Origin: SIG578 sp036311245 | GTDB taxonomy: Bacteria; Bacillota; Clostridia; Oscillospirales; Ruminococcaceae | DNA length: 15,719 nucleotides | Direction: 5' to 3' | NCBI GenBank assembly: GCA_036311245.1 | Contig: JAXJQH010000102.1 | Span: 1 to 15,719, forward strand | Shown here: in pieces, positions 14,589 through 15,719 of the stretch | How positions within the stretch are numbered: position 1 is the first letter of the stretch | Layout: each line of letters begins with the position of its first letter | Notes under the pieces: generated by a model | Told to the model about the DNA's origin: nothing | Database searches by the model: none | Seen by the model: only the letters and a program-made list of their open reading frames with translations | Program-made: the position numbers and the translations under genes

Positions 14589-15719
14589 GTGTCTTCGTTT
14601 GTCCATCTTCATGTACACAGTGAATATAGTCTGCTTGACGGCGCCTGCCGCATAAAGCGCCTTGTTAGCCGTGTAAAAGAACTCGGTCAGACAGCTGTTG
14701 CAATCACTGACCACGGCGTTATGAACGGCGTTATTGATTTTTATAAAGAATGCCTTGCTCAGGGTGTAAAGCCCATTATCGGATGCGAGGTTTATGTTGC
14801 ACCTCGCACCCGTTTTGACAAGGTTTCGGGCATTGACTCATCTCCCTATCACCTTGTGCTGCTTTGCAAGGATAACACAGGATATCAAAATCTTGTAAAA
14901 ATGGTATCACAGTCCTTTACAGAAGGTTTTTATAGTAAGCCCCGAGTCGATTTAGAGCTTTTGAGAAAGCATTCAGACGGGCTTATTGCGCTTTCCGCCT
15001 GCCTTGCAGGAGAAATACCCAGAAAGCTTGTAAATGACGATTATGAGGGCGCGCTGAAATCAGCCGAGACCTATATAGATATTTTCGGAAAAGAGAACTT
15101 TTACATTGAAATTCAGGACCACGGAATTCCCGAACAGAAGAAGATATTAGGTGATTTATTTAAGCTTTCACAGCAAACGGGCGTTGGACTCGTTGCAACA
15201 AATGATGCGCATTATATTGAAAAAGAAGACTCTCGAATGCAGCACGTTCTTATTTGTATTCAAACAAACAGAACTGTTGATGAGGAAGGTGGTCTTGAGT
15301 TTTCAACGGAGGAGTTCTATGTTAAATCACAAGAAGAAATGCAACGTCTCTTCTCCGCCTATCCCGGCGCAATTGAGAACACTACTAAAATAGCTGAGCG
15401 TTGTAATGTAAGCTTTGAATTTGGAAACACCAAGCTTCCTAATTACACAGCTCCGACGGGAGAAAGTAACCGAGATTATTTCTATCGCCTATGCTTTGAG
15501 GGGTTGTACCGAAATTTTGGCAATGATGTTGACAAAACTATTGTTGACAGGCTCAATTACGAGCTTTCTGTTATAAATCAAATGGGGTATGTTGACTATT
15601 TTTTGATAGTAGCCGACTTTGTTAATTACGCTAAAAATAACGGTATTCCCGTGGGTCCCGGGCGTGGCTCGGGTGCGGCTTCTTTAGCGGCATACTGTAT
15701 TGGAATTACAGGTATAGAC
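14589..15719 (+). CDS. dnaE: DNA polymerase III alpha subunit DnaE (3' end beyond window)
   Basis: DnaE1/DnaE3-type polymerase, which in Firmicutes works with PolC in replication and primer extension. The 377 visible residues cover the PHP domain and the start of the polymerase palm. The PHP metal ligands all look intact: His8 and His10 in HLHVHSEYS, Asp17, His42 in TDHG, Glu67 in GCEVY, His88, Cys138, and Asp206 and His208 in NDAHY. E. coli DnaE has Arg where His8 is. VGPGRGSGAASLA (355-367) is the polymerase nucleotide-binding region. The catalytic aspartates lie beyond the edge. GTG 14589 gives the standard start MSSFVHLH. No ATG in this frame is nearby. An intact PHP suggests proofreading or pyrophosphatase activity. 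The gene follows whiA by one nt, and pfkA/pyk often follow dnaE in Clostridia but are not visible. Confidence 0.97.
   Translation, partial: MSSFVHLHVHSEYSLLDGACRIKRLVSRVKELGQTAVAITDHGVMNGVIDFYKECLAQGVKPIIGCEVYVAPRTRFDKVSGIDSSPYHLVLLCKDNTGYQNLVKMVSQSFTEGFYSKPRVDLELLRKHSDGLIALSACLAGEIPRKLVNDDYEGALKSAETYIDIFGKENFYIEIQDHGIPEQKKILGDLFKLSQQTGVGLVATNDAHYIEKEDSRMQHVLICIQTNRTVDEEGGLEFSTEEFYVKSQEEMQRLFSAYPGAIENTTKIAERCNVSFEFGNTKLPNYTAPTGESNRDYFYRLCFEGLYRNFGNDVDKTIVDRLNYELSVINQMGYVDYFLIVADFVNYAKNNGIPVGPGRGSGAASLAAYCIGITGID

Noticed and set aside
15151..15393. 80-codon open frame on the + strand within dnaE
   Set aside because: It is out of frame with the clearly conserved DnaE sequence and has no family features.
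1..15719. Mobile elements, CRISPR arrays, tRNA/rRNA or defence systems
   Set aside because: No direct repeats with spacers, transposase or integrase motifs, or RNA gene sequences were seen. Gene content is core chromosomal on one strand.

Overview
The window is a stretch of housekeeping chromosome from a low-to-moderate G+C Gram-positive bacterium, most likely an anaerobic Clostridia/Oscillospiraceae-type Firmicute. The grounds are the gene order xseB-ispA-dxs-tlyA-nadK-argR-recN, the block hprK-glcK-murB-rapZ-whiA-dnaE, a class B sortase, an LCP protein, strong AGGAGG-type ribosome binding sites, frequent TTG/GTG starts and A/T-rich wobble positions. Every gene lies on the + strand. I see no rRNA, tRNA, CRISPR array, insertion sequence or phage gene, and no gene-free stretch over 300 bases.

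Layout. (1) Bases 1-7022 hold eight tightly packed genes with gaps or overlaps under 20 nt: the 3' part of xseB, ispA and dxs (MEP/isoprenoid supply), tlyA (S4/FtsJ methyltransferase), nadK, argR, recN and a small four-cysteine protein of unknown function. (2) Bases 7083-8040 are a separate short unit: an extended -10 promoter, secG, a small secreted protein ending in a sortase sorting signal (SPETGD, hydrophobic stretch, short basic tail), then a perfect 14-bp-stem intrinsic terminator. (3) A consensus TTGACA-N17-TATAAT promoter begins in the terminator's T-tract and faces eight genes running off the right edge: class B sortase, LCP ligase (20-nt overlap), hprK, ROK glucokinase, murB, rapZ, whiA and the 5' part of dnaE. 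No terminator is visible between them.

How the genes fit together. The first block joins isoprenoid precursor supply, NADP synthesis, arginine control and DNA repair. The second and third blocks are about the cell surface and its coupling to carbon status: SecG for export, a sorted surface protein, its probable sortase, an LCP ligase for glycopolymers, MurB for peptidoglycan precursors, and HprK, glucokinase and RapZ as carbon and nucleotide-linked regulators. WhiA and DnaE link this to division and replication.

The most interesting part is the middle: a SPxTG-type wall-anchored protein of unknown function next to a class B sortase translationally overlapped with an LCP protein, all at the head of an otherwise essential operon. 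This could be a dedicated surface-anchoring or surface-modification module. Nothing here is plainly a new defence or mobile system.
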